Shown in pieces: positions 42,801 through 55,131 of a stretch of DNA of 64,000 bases. This DNA is from Circinella minor (taxonomy: Eukaryota; Mucoromycota; Mucoromycetes; Mucorales; Lichtheimiaceae): NCBI GenBank assembly GCA_016758965.1, contig JAEPRB010000102.1:1-64000 (forward strand), in the 5' to 3' direction. A model generated the notes under the pieces. That model saw nothing but the letters and a program-made list of their open reading frames with translations, did no database searches and was not told the origin of the DNA. Position numbers and translations under genes: made by a program. Within the stretch, counting starts at the first letter, position 1; each line of letters starts with the position of its first letter.

Positions 42801-45090
42801 GATGTCTGTCCAACCAATTGATTTTGTTGAGAGGGACGGTCAAATGGTACATAACGTTGACATGCTTTGCTAATACTGATGAATTTAATCCACATGTCCA
42901 TGTTTTCATCGCTCGAGATATTTGTACAACCTTTGTTTCTTCAGTAGCTCCTGGTTTACGGTAATAAATCGTCTTGGCATGTCCAGTATATAACGCAGCT
43001 GTGTTTCTGGCTGTTAATAATCTTTCTTCTTCATCATCATCATCATCATCATTATTATTATTATTATTATTATTATCTTGAGTATTGATAGCCTTTCCTT
43101 TACCCTTTTGTTTTGTCTTTTGTCTTTTGGCAGAGGGGCTTGTTTGTCGTTGTTGTCTTTTACTCAAGTCACCTTTATATTCAGGTAAAGTTGCATCCAT
43201 TGGAATTCTTTGAACATCACGAATAAATAAATATCGACCTGTTTTTTTCCCATTACTTGATATATTCGTAAGTGCAGATTCATGGGGACTGCCGGAAGTA
43301 ATAGCGGAAGAACAATACGGCTGCGCTTCAGGACCTTGATCCGAGCTGCTAGCCACACTACTACTCGATTCAACAGCAGTACTACCAAATCGGAGCCGGC
43401 AACCTCCTGACAAAGTCAGAGGGGAATCAACACAGACCGAGCTCGAACGCCCTTCAAAAGAACGGAGCTGCCAATGAGCAGATTCAGATGCATTAGGTGA
43501 TTCTTTTTGTTTTTGTTTTCCTTTTCCTTTTTGTTTTTGTTTTTCTTTCTCTTTTTGCGCTTCTTTTCGTCTTTGTATTTTTGGATGATGATGGTGATGT
43601 TGTAATTGTAATTGTTGTTGCTCTTGTTGATGTTGTTCTGTATCTCTTTGTTTAAAATAAAAAGTAGTTCGAAGTTTATCAAATACAGTAAGAAAATACT
43701 CTTTTAATTGGAAAGTTGTAGACGATGATGATGGTGCTTGGTCATTATTTTGTTGAGGAGGACCAGTAGTAAAAATGCAATAAGTATATAAAGAGCACAT
43801 TGCATATCAAATTTCATCTTGTCGCTAACACGGTTATAAATTGATAACAAAGAGGCGAGCATTTCATCTGGATGGGTTCCAAGTCCGTCTTTTCCTTCTG
43901 ATTCCATCAAATTAAGCATTTGGATTCGTAACTTCGCGAAAGAAATACCATAAATATTTTTAGCATAGTCGTTACCTGATGCTGATGCAAGAATAATGAG
44001 GCGCTTTTCAGCCATATCAAAAGTACCATCGTCTTGGTGCTTGAGATGAAGCTTCTGAAGAATGTCACGTTTGGTACATAATTTGGTTGTTGATATGATA
44101 GAGCCAAGACTAGGAGTACCCCATTAATTTCCATAATTCGCATGACATCCAAACATCCTTTGTAAACTAATAAGTCACTATCGGAAGAGATAATAGCTGT
44201 TTAATTTTGTGGCGATGGCAACATCGAAGCCAACTTAATAATCATGTCCTCTGATTCATAAGATGCTTGGTAATAATAGACAGCGGGAAGAAAATCTGCT
44301 AGTGGATCAAATGTTTGATAAATTTTCTTGAGAATCTAAAAAAAAGGGTCATAAAATATGGGTCCATTAATAAAAATGTATATACTTTTTTTAATTTATT
44401 TATTTTTCTTTCTTTTGTATATCTTGCACTTATGTTATTTTGTTTTTCTATTAGGTACGATAATAATATAAAATTAGACCTACTTCAATAATAGCAGTCT
44501 TTATATCCGATGTAAAACGTACAGCACTTTTTGCTGCTGCTATGAAATCTTTGTTTTTGATACCACGTGACTTGTGTAGTTCCTTTGCCTCCTTGAATTT
44601 ACTTGTTGCGTATTGGTCGTGCTTATCATGTGTTTCAGATTTTATCGGCAAGCTTTCCCCATCAAGAACCAATACAATAGAACGTGGCATGGGATGACAG
44701 GTAACGGGGTTAAAATAGAGATTGAGGCAGCAGCTAATGATATCCGCGACGATTCCAGCAGTGACTTTTTGTTTATTATCATTTATAACATCCTGGGTAG
44801 CTGTGGAGCCAGAATATAAAAAGATAAAAAAATAAATTCACGCATACGAAAATTAATACGTACTTATTTAAGATACGTACACAAATAAAATGTGTTATAA
44901 TCTTATTACCATTTTCAAATTGAGGCTTTAAAAGATCTACAGCCCGCTTACTTAAAACCCAAAAAAATGATTGACATAAATCAATAAATACGTGGTTTAC
45001 ATTATTTGAATCCAAATGTTGCTTTGAATTATCATTAGAATGAAACACATTTTTTGATTTAAGTGTATTATGAATGTTCTTGACACCCAT
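39831..45090 (-). pseudogene. large gene joining a FEN/XRN-like PIN nuclease to a Fanzor-like RuvC nuclease; decayed
   Basis: Exons 45090-44910, 44800-44484, 44335-41217 and 41125-39831. N-terminus: MGVKNIHNTL, HVFIDLCQSFFW, VLVLDGESLPIKSE, ASYESEDMIIKLA, ISSDSDLLVY and ASGNDYAKNIYG. These are in the order and with the acidic residues of 5'-nuclease (FEN/XPG/XRN) PIN domains. Then comes a low-complexity linker (Gln/His, Lys/Gln, Asn/Asp runs) and a long helical region (WLPSSKLRIEVLDDIAEDI; DDKFRRYVLRRWQKEA). The RuvC part follows: VFGINLGETWTAGAFYLP (RuvC-I, Asn for Asp at 40707-40709), LSRIDEYCSSKLCCHC (RuvC-II Glu and zinc Cys), LVCENCHKKFHRDRSAG (zinc Cys and RuvC-III Asp). Stops at 44201 (TAA), 41407 (TAA), 40467 (TAA) and 40401 (TAG), and frame changes near 44118, 43785, 42905 and 42370 (two of them, near 44118 and 42370, at G or A runs), show decay. 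In each case the neighbouring frames join into continuous protein. Two adjacent fused pseudogenes is the alternative reading. Confidence 0.65.
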
Positions 45091-46546
45091 ATATTAATAT
45101 ATATTTATAATTAAAAAAAAACATATATAAATGAATAAAAGTGAATAGAAAATAATAATAAAAATATAAGATTTGTAAATGTAAGTTAGTATACTATATG
45201 AGTATTATATATGTAGTTAATAAAAACGAGGAGTGAGATGTGTGTGTGTTTGAGTGTTTGAGTGTTTGAGAGAAATAGAGTGTTAATGACAATGTCATTG
45301 AAAAAAAAAATCTACGTAAAGAAGATAGAGAAAAAGAAATTCTTATCTACGGATATACAATTATCTTTTTTTTTATGACAGGGAAGGGCACTTTTCCGTT
45401 TAACCATCATTATGTCCGTGCACCTTATATAACAATGAACCAATCCGGAACGCATAAAATTGCATAAATAAAAAAAAAGGGGGTTGTTTATTTTTTCTAT
45501 TAAATGAAAGAAATGATGATTACTTTATTCATTATATTCCACCATTATTATTATCATTATTACGATTATAATGATGGATTTCATTTGAATGGGAAAAGCT
45601 TGATCTTTCTTTTGGTATAGTTTTTATTCTATTCTTTGTTTGATAATTTAATGCTTATTCAGTTTTAAAATAAAGATGAATATTTTTTGACAGAAAATTA
45701 TTTGACATGACGTTATATAAAGATGCTGCTATTATTTCTATAAACATAAACACAAATAATGATAGATAAACACGCCATCGATGGTGAAATCAATTCTTTT
45801 TTTTTATTGGTTATAAATTATTTTTGTTCCTTATAGCATCAAGTAGTAAATAAGAGAGCACATTCTTTATATTGATGAACGCATGATTTCCGATTGTTAC
45901 ACAGAACATTACTTGAGCATAATAAATATTGAGCAGATATGAAAGACCATGGCATCTTTTTTTTTTTTTTCTGCTTCCTGCTCCTTGATTGAGGATGCAT
46001 AATAACAATATTTGGGGAAAAAGTGAAACATTTTTTTTTTGTTGAGTAAGGAACATTGACATCATTACATTAGTTTTCGTATTTTGATAGGAACAAAGAT
46101 AGGTTTTTCTTTTTTTTTAAAAAAAACATGGTGCACGCATAATCATAGGTATGATACATTGATCAATATCGATTAAAAAATTACAAAAAGAGTGCCATAA
46201 GAAAGTTATTCTTTCTTGTGATTACGTATAAAAATAAGACATTATGATAGTTATAATGAAAAAAAAAATAAGTATGGTATATTGGCTAGAAAGGATCATC
46301 AATCGTAATATTGTTGTTCTGCATATTGATACTCATGAATTAGTGGAAGAAAATAGGGACAGTATTTGCTTGTCATTGTGAAGATAATACAATACTATAC
46401 ATGGAAAAATAAACAATTGATAAGCACCCATGACCATAAAAAACTCTTTATTGACAATGCATTGTTCAATCTTACTGCTTTGCTAGATATATAAAAAGAT
46501 TCGTATTTTCTTTTTTTTTTTTGCCTTTCCACCAATTTTTTTTTTC
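45091..46546. other. AT-rich intergenic region upstream of the PIN-Fanzor locus
   Basis: Includes GT-rich repeats near 45240-45270 (GTGTGTGTGTTTGAGTG), several A or T runs and CTTATATAACAATG near 45424. No coding frame is convincing. Confidence 0.45.
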
Positions 46547-46793
46547 ATGACCCGGCGTACAGAAAGAAATCGAAACACTCCTGCCATGATTAACATGCAA
46601 AACAGTAGCATAATCATGGCAGGTAGTGGAAGTGATTTATAAGATCACTTATGTCGTGGTATTTTTGACCAACCAAGCAACAACAACAATAATTACGGTA
46701 GCGGTGGTCGTGGTCGTGGTGGCGGCCGAGGTATTTTCCGAGGTGATTTCCGTGGTGGTCGTGGTCGTAGCGGTCGTGGTTCTTTCACCACTG

Positions 46794-46845
<52 letters not shown>

Positions 46846-46954
46846 CGAGAATAATAATAATATTAATATTAATGATATTGATATTGATATTGACGTACTG
46901 GACATGGAGCTTGATCGCTACATGTCCAGTATTATTAGAGAAAAGAAAGATTAA
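46547..46954 (+). pseudogene. RGG-rich protein with an ALYREF/FOP-like C-terminus, early stop
   Basis: ATG at 46547 opens MTRRTERNRNTPAM, but TAA at 46640-46642 stops it after 31 codons. The same frame then continues to TAA at 46952-46954 with GSGGRGRGGGRGIF, FRGGRGRSGRGSF, a long (AAC)n-encoded Asn run and an acidic end VLDMELDRYMSS. LDxELDxYM is the UAP56-binding motif that closes Aly/REF and FOP/CHTOP mRNA-export factors, which recruit the TREX helicase. No RNA-recognition motif is present. It is either a truncated relic or a gene whose true first exon I cannot find upstream. No splice pair rescues the stop. Confidence 0.5.
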
Positions 46955-47423
46955 TTTCCTTTTTTAATATTTTTTTCTCTTTTATAATATTTTTTTTTCT
47001 TTTGTAATAATTTTTCTTTTGTAAATATTTTGTTTTTTTAATATTCATTATTAAATAAGTCAAATACCAAAAGTAGTTTTTGTTTACCTGGTGCTTCTTA
47101 CCTTATGTAAATTATAATTTCATAATGTCACAGAGGTACCGAAGTTTTTTTTTTTTTTTTTTTTATATATATATAAATAATCGGTTGAGGTTAAAAATTT
47201 TATTATGGAAGATACGTGTATGAAAATGGAACAAAGGGATGTAACATCAAAAAAGAAAACAATACTTAAAAGTCGAATATAAGGTTAAAAGATTTACTAG
47301 CTACGTAAAGAAAGAATCAGAAAATAAACAAATGGATAGTTTTTCTTTTGTTATTTTTTTGGAAATATGTATTGAAGAATATCTATCTATCTATCTATAT
47401 ATAATAATAGTAACTCAAAGCAA
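46955..47423. other. AT-rich spacer
   Basis: Contains a run of about 20 T followed by (TA)n at 47144-47172, and a TATC tetranucleotide repeat at about 47383-47397. No gene. Confidence 0.5.
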
Positions 47424-47825
47424 TTAATCATCAGGTGGATGTTGTAAAGAATGAATTACTTTTAAAGCAGAGCGAAATACTTGTTCTGGAACAAAAGGAT
47501 GATTGTTGAATACCAGATTCCAGTAGGATCGCCATAATGCAAGTATAGTGCCTTGAATTACATTAGTGTATTTGGTGAAGAATGTGGGGGTATCAGGTCC
47601 CAGCGAAGATCCATAATAACCCGAAGAAGGTTATTCCCTTCAGGCTCACAATAAAGATGGTACCCATGTGCAAGTCCAAATTGACCAGCGAACTGGACAG
47701 GTGACAAGAACAGAGCTACCATAGTACTTGTCTGCAAATTATAACTAACAACTTCAGCCAATGGTAATAGCCCATTAACTTTCACATCCGCACTTTATCA
47801 ACTGGTTGTGATTGCTCCAAAAACC
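47424..47825 (-). pseudogene. unrecognised coding fragment, possibly the end of a LINE-type RT ORF
   Basis: On the minus strand, protein-like sequence runs through three frames: EQSQPVDKVRM, then VNGLLPLAEVVSYNLQ to CEPEGNNLL, then TPTFFTKYTNVIQGTILALW to HSLQHPPDD and TAA at 47424. Two frameshifts connect them. WRSYWNLVFNNHPFVPEQV resembles the region after the RT in some fungal non-LTR elements, but the match is weak. No ATG. Confidence 0.3.
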
Positions 47826-47966
47826 CTGAGGCATTAACTAAAGGCCGTGAATTTGTGGGGAGTGTAACATAGCGGAGTTCTGAAGGGTTTTTTTAACACC
47901 TCTCCAAGGTCTCGGTTTTTTTTGGAAGCCTTGTACTTTCTTCCTCTCAACCATAAAAAAAAAGCC

Positions 47967-49820
47967 ATGTATTTTGTTAAAACAGTTGCAGGAGCGCTCA
48001 TACTATCATCTGCTTTGACAAGTGCATATATACAAACAGAACAGCAACATCCATTACAAAAATCTTCTCGAGCTGTTCCAGATCTACATGGAAAATTTTT
48101 ACATATCACTGATATTCACGTACGTGATATTTTCTTTTTTTTTTGTTGTCACATCATGTAGCTTTGTTACGTATAATGAAAATGCACGTCAAAACTGGTG
48201 GTATTGGAAACAAACATATTTTTTTGAAGTTTGTAGTTCTAATTTGTAAAATGATATGTATATATATATATATCAACTGATTAATTTTATAGGTTGATCC
48301 ATATTATGAAAATGAAGCAACGATAAAATCTGGATGTCATAGACAAGCTAAAAAACATCATAAAAAAAAGAAACGAAAAGGAAAGTTGGCAGGCTATTGG
48401 GGCAGTCCAACAAAAGGATGTGATTCTCCGCTACGTTTAGCAGAACATACCATCGATTGGATAGGCGATAGTTGGAAAGAGGAGATCGATTTTATAGTTT
48501 GGACAGGCGACAATGCAAGGTTTGTGAAAAGCAGCACTTTCTCGCATTTTCTCTGTAATGTTTATTTTTATACAGTGATCCCCAAACATTAACAAAAAAA
48601 AAACATTGACGGACATAATGTATTTCATTTTTATAACATCAATCAACTCCGATACGAAAAAACAGACATGGCCTAGATAACGATTTACCTCGTACAAGTA
48701 AAGAAATTTTGGCACTTAACCAAGCCATGACATATAGAGTACAAGATGCCTTTTATTTAAACGATAACAAAACAATTCCTATCATTCCATGTATAGGTAA
48801 TAAAAAACCCTACAGCATTATGATTATCTTCTTAATACCACACTATTAACCCCTTGTGGCTAAACACCTGTGCCCACACCGTTATTAGGAAACAATGATG
48901 TACATCCCCACAATCGCCTGCAAACAGTCAATATGTTGGAAACATACGGTGAAATGTGGCGAGATTTTATTCCTCCAGATCAAATGCCTATTTTTCGACA
49001 AGGTGGTTATTATGCTGTCGATGTCGCACCGGGATTACGTGTTTTGGCTCTTAATACACTATACTTTTTTGATTCGAATGATGCAGTGAACGGATGTCGA
49101 GATAAAAACGGGCCAGGACATGAACACTTTGAATGGATGGAAAATCAATTGAATAGTGCCCGTAGAGATCGTGCACGCGTATACATGATAGGCCATGTTC
49201 CTCCAACAGATCGTACATTTTTCGAAAGTTGTCTTAATCGCTACACTGACTTGGCAATTGAATATCAAGAAGTAATTGCCGGGCATCTTTATGGTCATGT
49301 CAACATGGATCATTTCACTGTTTTACAAAAAAATCAAGATTCTACACAGGATATCGATGATGTAGATGATGATGATAGTTACGAAGGAAACGATGACGTA
49401 GTGAATATTGCCAAAAAAGGGAAGAAATATGCGCATAAGCTTCGTAAACAATATAAAAAGATTCAAGGAAATGACCCAGCTGTGGTAATCCACGTAGCTC
49501 CCTCGATCATACCTGAATATAATCCTTCATTCCGTATCAATGAATACAATACGGATCCAGCATCCTCAAAATTTGGCACTTGGACAAAATACACCCAATA
49601 TTATGCGGATTTGAATCACTATAATGATAAAAAACGACCTGAACTCGAACCTCCGGAGTTTTATATCGAATATGCCACAGACGTTGATTATGGAATGACA
49701 GATTTGACGACAGATAGCTGGATTGATCTTGCCCAGCGCATGACACAAAAAGGATCTAAAAAATCGAAAAAACTATGGAAAAAATTTGTAGATAACATGT
49801 TTGTGCAAACAAGACATTAA
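47967..49820 (+). CDS. endopolyphosphatase, PPN1-like
   Basis: Exons 47967-48119, 48293-48519, 48666-48796 and 48889-49820 give 480 residues. An N-terminal hydrophobic segment (VAGALILSSALTSAY) acts as signal anchor. The calcineurin-type metallophosphatase motifs are complete: HITDIHVDPYY, WTGDNARHGLDND, CIGNNDVHPHN, IGHVPPTD and GHLYGHVNMDH. A CDSPLRLAEHTIDWI block is typical of Ppn1. The enzyme cuts inorganic polyphosphate chains internally, in the vacuole after delivery through the secretory path. A basic C-terminus (KKSKKLWKKF) follows. It is shorter than the yeast enzyme (about 670 residues), having short loops. No breaks. Confidence 0.9.
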
Positions 49821-50812
49821 ATTAATAAAAAAAAAATATTGTTTCATGATGGACGTATGAAAAAGAAAAATTTATTATATATAGGAAGGGGCACCTAGTT
49901 GATTACACACATATTAACCCTGTGAGCCCACATTGTGAGTGTCAAATTCAATACTAGCGTACGTACCTAAGGTACTTATTTGATATTATGTTTGTTTGCA
50001 TACAAAATCTCGAGTATCTTTCTTCTTATGAATGTTCATGAAATTATTGATAAAGATCGTTATTCTTTATAAAAATTTAATCGCCATGGATATTATTGTA
50101 TGTACATAGTTTAAAATATTACTTCGGTGAAGTATTTATACATGATTTGTTCTGAAATTCATAACAGTCCCTGTTCCATCATACATAGTGTATCACGTAT
50201 GAATAGGCAGAAAAATAGGAATGAATTTTATTATTTCTCAAACTTCAATAGAAAGATACCTATAGCCGTATCAAATTAATGAGTAACTGATCATCATTTA
50301 TATTAGTTACATAGAATGAACATTCCTCATATATTACAAGAATAGCTTCTTTTATTCTTACGCATATAAGTTGAAATGAATTTATTCAGTTTTTTTATAC
50401 CAACCTAACAATAAATAAGAGGCACATAAATAAAACAAATTTCACTATGTCACTATTACTTAGCATAAAAGTCTTACGCAGATCGCAATTCTCTTTTAGC
50501 TGTAATATATTCAAACATCGGTTGATTGTTATAGACTGTACATTGTGGATTTGCTATGTAAGCATTTTAGACTTTACCAAAGCGTTGCCATGTACGTACA
50601 AAATATACATTATAGTTTGCTGGAAAATTCGAGAATCAAGCATCTGTATAATTTGTATACTGTGTATCCATGCCTGAAATTTCGCACTCTACTTTAACAA
50701 TAAATTATCATTTTCAAATTAATAGCCCTTTTATATATAACATGTCGCCACCGAAGTACAAATCATCGATACACATTTATTATTATTTACTACATAATAA
50801 AGTGAAATAAAT
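49821..50812. other. AT-rich intergenic region between convergent genes
   Basis: It lies between the ends of the polyphosphatase and transcription-factor genes, so it should hold both terminators. No inverted repeat, gene or repeat family was recognised. Confidence 0.5.
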
Positions 50813-53800
50813 CTAATAGGAAAATGGATTGGCTGTGCTGTTATTCAATTGTTGCATCCATTCATTCCATTCACCCATATCCAATGATACAGGTACTGAA
50901 TAAAATGGATTATTTGGATCATTATGAAATGTGTTCTGTATATTTTGTTGCTGAGTTGATAATGCTGGTAGTTGTGATTGTGGTTGCTGTATAGAATGAG
51001 ATTGAGGAAGAGGCGCAATTATATTTGTTAATGGTGAAAAAACTGATGTTACAGTTGATTGTGACTCTGTATTTAAGCCGTAAGATATCGTAGAGGTTGT
51101 TGAAAGATGTTCTTGTTGTTGCTGTTGTGATAATGGCTGAGCTGATAAAGTTCTTGTAGTAGCAGTAGGATCAGCACTGGATGAATTAATAACATCGGAT
51201 AGCGGAAGTGATGCTGTGGATATGTTTCGTAGGATGATTTCCAGTTCTCCAGAACTGCAATTTTGGGTATCGTATCCAAATTGTCTAATAGTAAATGCTT
51301 CAGAACCATTTGAAGGTGGTTTATATGTGCTACGCGAGTCAGGGTTCTCTAGATTAATCAGTATATTACTTGGTAAATAAGTATTATGGACCCATTCAGT
51401 ATCCCATGATTGTAAACCATTAGTGCTATCTGATTGTTGTGATTCAAAGTAATTTGGGATTACTGTCGGTACAGCAGTAGTTGCTGCAGGTACAGCTATT
51501 GTTTCTGTTGCTGTAGAAGTCGACGACGATGACAGTGATCCCGTTGGTGGAGCCGCAGATGTATTTGTGCTGCGAGCGGATGACTGTTGTAAGGGTGATA
51601 TGCCACGACCCACATCTGAAATCTTTCTTGGAATACCTGATTCAATCTGTGTATCTTCTGGTTGACTTTGATGTTTTTCAACAGTCGTTGGTTTTTCAGT
51701 AATAGTAGTAGCAGTGGATGGCAGTGGCGGTGTAGCCTCTCGTGATGGTAATGTTACAGCTGTGGTGGCTGTTCCAGCCGCAGTTTCGTCATTCGGAGTC
51801 GGGGTATTAGCTTCAGTTTCTATTGTGATGTTCATGTTATCTATAATAAACTTCAACACTCTGTAAAGCTGTGTGGCGCGCTTAGACATATGCTGGATAT
51901 TTGTTACTAATTCCATTGTCTTGAAGACATATGCTCTACTTGGTGCCGCTATTCTTCCATCAGAATTTCTTGAATTATATATATGAATCAATGAAAATTG
52001 TAAAATAGGTGTGATATTGAAACAATATGGTAGCATCAGATAATCACGCATCGACATCTGTTCAGCAATACGTATTCCCCGAGTGGCTGCACTACTACTG
52101 ATACGAAAAGATGAATAGGATGGACGGTCACTGATATTGGTATTGCGTTCAATAAATGGTCGATGTAATAAGATTAAAGACCCAAAATAACATAATAATA
52201 ATGACGCTACATAGGTAATTATCAGTTAGCGTATCTAAATATATACATTCGCATATGGTCAAAATAATAACAATGATCATAATTTACCAATTGTTGGCGC
52301 GAAATAACCGTTAATTTCGTCAAAGTCTTTATAATTGGTTTTATCCAGCGCTGTTGGAAAACCGAATCGCCATTCTGTCAATTCATGATCAAGTCGTGTC
52401 ACAATCTGATCCCATCCATATTTGAGTGAAATTTTACTTGCCCTTGGTGTATATAATGCTTGAAGGATATGTCCCAAAATTTCAGAAAGTTTGATTAGTT
52501 GAATAAAAAGCTCGTATATTTCAGCACGTCCTTCGATTGATTCTGGTCGGAATGTCGAAGAAGGGAACCGTGGCCATGCATCATCATTTTCATCCCTTGG
52601 TTCGTCAAGGATTTCGGTCCAAGATTCGGTTGGATCTGGATAAGCGACATCATTATCCTGTATATTTTAATGTAAATACCGAAAACAATTTCAAAAAAAA
52701 ACAGACTTCTTTTCTTCCAATATATATAATCGTTTACCTCATCATGGATACTAAGAGGTCGACCCACATTTGCTGCTTGAAAGCGATCACTGATATACAA
52801 AGACCACCATATACGTTTCCGTGTTTCCTTTTCATTCTCTGGAATATCCCATCCATCACAGTCCCGATTTAATGCAAAAAATTGTGCCTAGCAATAAATA
52901 ATTAATTAATTATAGTATGAGATCAGTGTCCAACCACGCATACCTTTCTTCTTTATTTCTATCAATTTCTATCTCTCATATCGTACCAGACGAATTGCAG
53001 TACCACTCATAATCCAGCCTTCAGATTCACTTGATGATACATTTCCACTTGTATTATATATAATGATACTAGTTTGTACGGTTGAAACACTTGACTTTGG
53101 AGGATTCACTGTAACTAACGCATGGGATTGCTCAAAAAAACGGATATGCCAATTTGCAGGTGCTTCCCATTGTAAATCTGGAAATCCTGCAGTGCTTTTT
53201 TTCTTCTGTGAACCAACTTCAAGAAATCTCGCAGCAGCACCAAACATAGCATTCAATAATTCTGCACTAGGATATGTATCAGCCTGATCTCGATACTGTC
53301 GTAAGAATTCGGTCTTATTGATTACTGGTAGAAGTGGATGTACATTCATAAAGTAACTAGCAATTATATAGTTTTGTATTGTGTTACCAGCAGTATTTGA
53401 ATATGCCTTCTTCTCCACCAAATGTATTGTCTATCGTGCACTTACATTTTCATCAAACGATCGCTTGTATAACGATCCACGCCTGACATGGAATAGATCC
53501 AATGATTAATTCCAGTGACAGTTCGTGGAATAGGTGGTCCCCTGAACCGTTTTTTTTCCAAGGGATCATCGGTAGGTGATACTATTTCAACATAGTGTCG
53601 TCCAACTTTACGATACTTTCGTTCACCCACTTCATAATATTCTTTCTCCCCAATATGATCACGAAACATTTCAAGTTCAGGCATATCTCCTAGAAATCGA
53701 ACACTGTCTAATGTATCGCCTTTTTCTTGTTTATTTTTCGGAAAGGGTATAAAACGACGAGACTTTTCTTTAGGTGATGTTACTGGTCTTACGGATGATG

Positions 53801-54382
53801 TTGGAAATGATGATACTGTTGTTGAATAATGACCAATGCTCGATAATGTTGATTCAATTTTTTGTATTCGCTTCTCGAGTGTATCTACATATCGACTCCT
53901 ATTGATTTTTTTTTTTTGTTATCGAGTTAATATTATAATCTAAGGGGTACAGCACTTGATTAAACTAGCTCAACTTTTATTACCCTTTAGGTGGTCCGCG
54001 CTTTTTTGATCTTTTTATTGAGCAAAAAAAAAAAATTGAGTGGGGTGGTTGTTAGCTTACTTTATTATTATTAGACTTTTGTTTTTTTTTTCTCAAAATA
54101 ATTAAGACATACATACCCGTCTGTAAATTCACAAGTAACTCCATAGCTTATACAACTAGAACAAGGTTGATCTGGTGCACCATAACATTTTGATTTTTTA
54201 CGTCTACAGAAATCACTATATATTATTTTTGCAGGAAAAGACTGTTAAGCTTTTATTTCTCCCACCTTCGTATATTAAAAAAATTACCATGCACGCGCAG
54301 TACGAGATCTTTTGTTCGATTTTTTATTTGATTCAGTTGCTGACAATTGATTATTAGTTCCTGATTCAAATGGAGCATTCAT
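50813..54382 (-). CDS. Zn(II)2Cys6 fungal transcription factor with fungal-specific TF domain
   Basis: Exons 54382-54288, 54215-54117, 54010-53984, 53898-53446, 53356-52987, 52887-52738, 52657-52288 and 52206-50813 give 985 codons. The zinc cluster is split by intron 1: ACDFCRRKKSKC, then CSSC and GVTC (six Cys). It is followed by KKRGPPKGSRY, the usual linker, and a short coiled coil (VDTLEKRIQKIES). The fungal-specific TF domain (PF04082 type) follows: YFMNVHPLLPVINKTEFL, SEGWIMSGTAIRL, RKRIWWSLYISDR and GRPLSIHDE. The C-terminal 300 residues are Thr/Ser/Gln-rich and likely activate transcription. Resemblance is to regulators of the XlnR/carbohydrate class, but the target is unknown. The 27-nt exon 3 encodes the linker. 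Confidence 0.85.
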
Positions 54383-55131
54383 TGAGAATAAACAAAAGAG
54401 AGGTTATATGTGTGTGTAAAGTATAGTAAAGTAGATATAATGAGAAGCTACTAAAACATTCCAAAAAAGGATGCGGTAAATTGGTTTCGCCATTTTATTC
54501 CGGTTCATCTAATATCCCTAGTCTTTCTTCCTCTATTTACGCACTTTCTTACTGGTTCTATCTTTTTCTGTAAATATATTGACAAGAGGAAATGTCAATT
54601 GTCAGCCGTTATCCGCTTGATAATATTATTTTATATTATAAAGCATAATACCACTTTCATTGTCACTAAAATATCCCAATCAACAAACTGGTCACTAAGA
54701 GGAACAAATTGAATCGAACCCATGTGAAAAATAAATATTACGCAAAAATAATAACTTTTTTAATACAAATTGGTTTAAATTGTAACAAATGAATATATAT
54801 GTATATATATATTCTTTTTTTTTTAGTTGTAAAAAACGAAAATGGATGCCGTATATACTGTACTGTGTTTTTTTATCTATTTGCAATATGTAAAGAGAAA
54901 AAGAGGATAATAGAGAAAGAAATACGATAAATGTGAGTGGAAAGGATATGTGTCGTGAATGTGTGTAAAAAAAGGTCGGATGTGTTTTGTGTATTTATAT
55001 TTTTTTTGTTGAATGAAAAAGAAAGAGAGATAGAGATAGAGTGAAAATTTTACGTCAGAGAAAGATTATATATATTTACTTATACACCCTAACATTTATC
55101 GCTCCTTTCTTTGCTTCTTCAAACAAATAAT
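54383..55131. other. intergenic region upstream of the Zn cluster gene and downstream of the Hsp110 gene
   Basis: Low-complexity AT with A/G-rich stretches near 54890-55050. It should carry the transcription-factor promoter (right of 54382) and the Hsp110 3' end. Nothing else was recognised. Confidence 0.5.

Noticed and set aside
42335..43800. Two separate genes in the middle of the PIN-Fanzor locus
   Set aside because: The overlapping frames join into one continuous protein if single-base shifts near 42905 and 42370 are allowed, and neither piece has its own start context. I kept two adjacent fused pseudogenes as the alternative in the feature entry.
50447..50677. Plus-strand ORF of 76 codons
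   Set aside because: No family resemblance or neighbouring exon, and Ile/Leu/Cys-rich as expected by chance here.
54695..54730. tRNA-like T-loop (GGTTCGATTC on the minus strand)
   Set aside because: Neighbouring bases do not form acceptor, D or anticodon stems.
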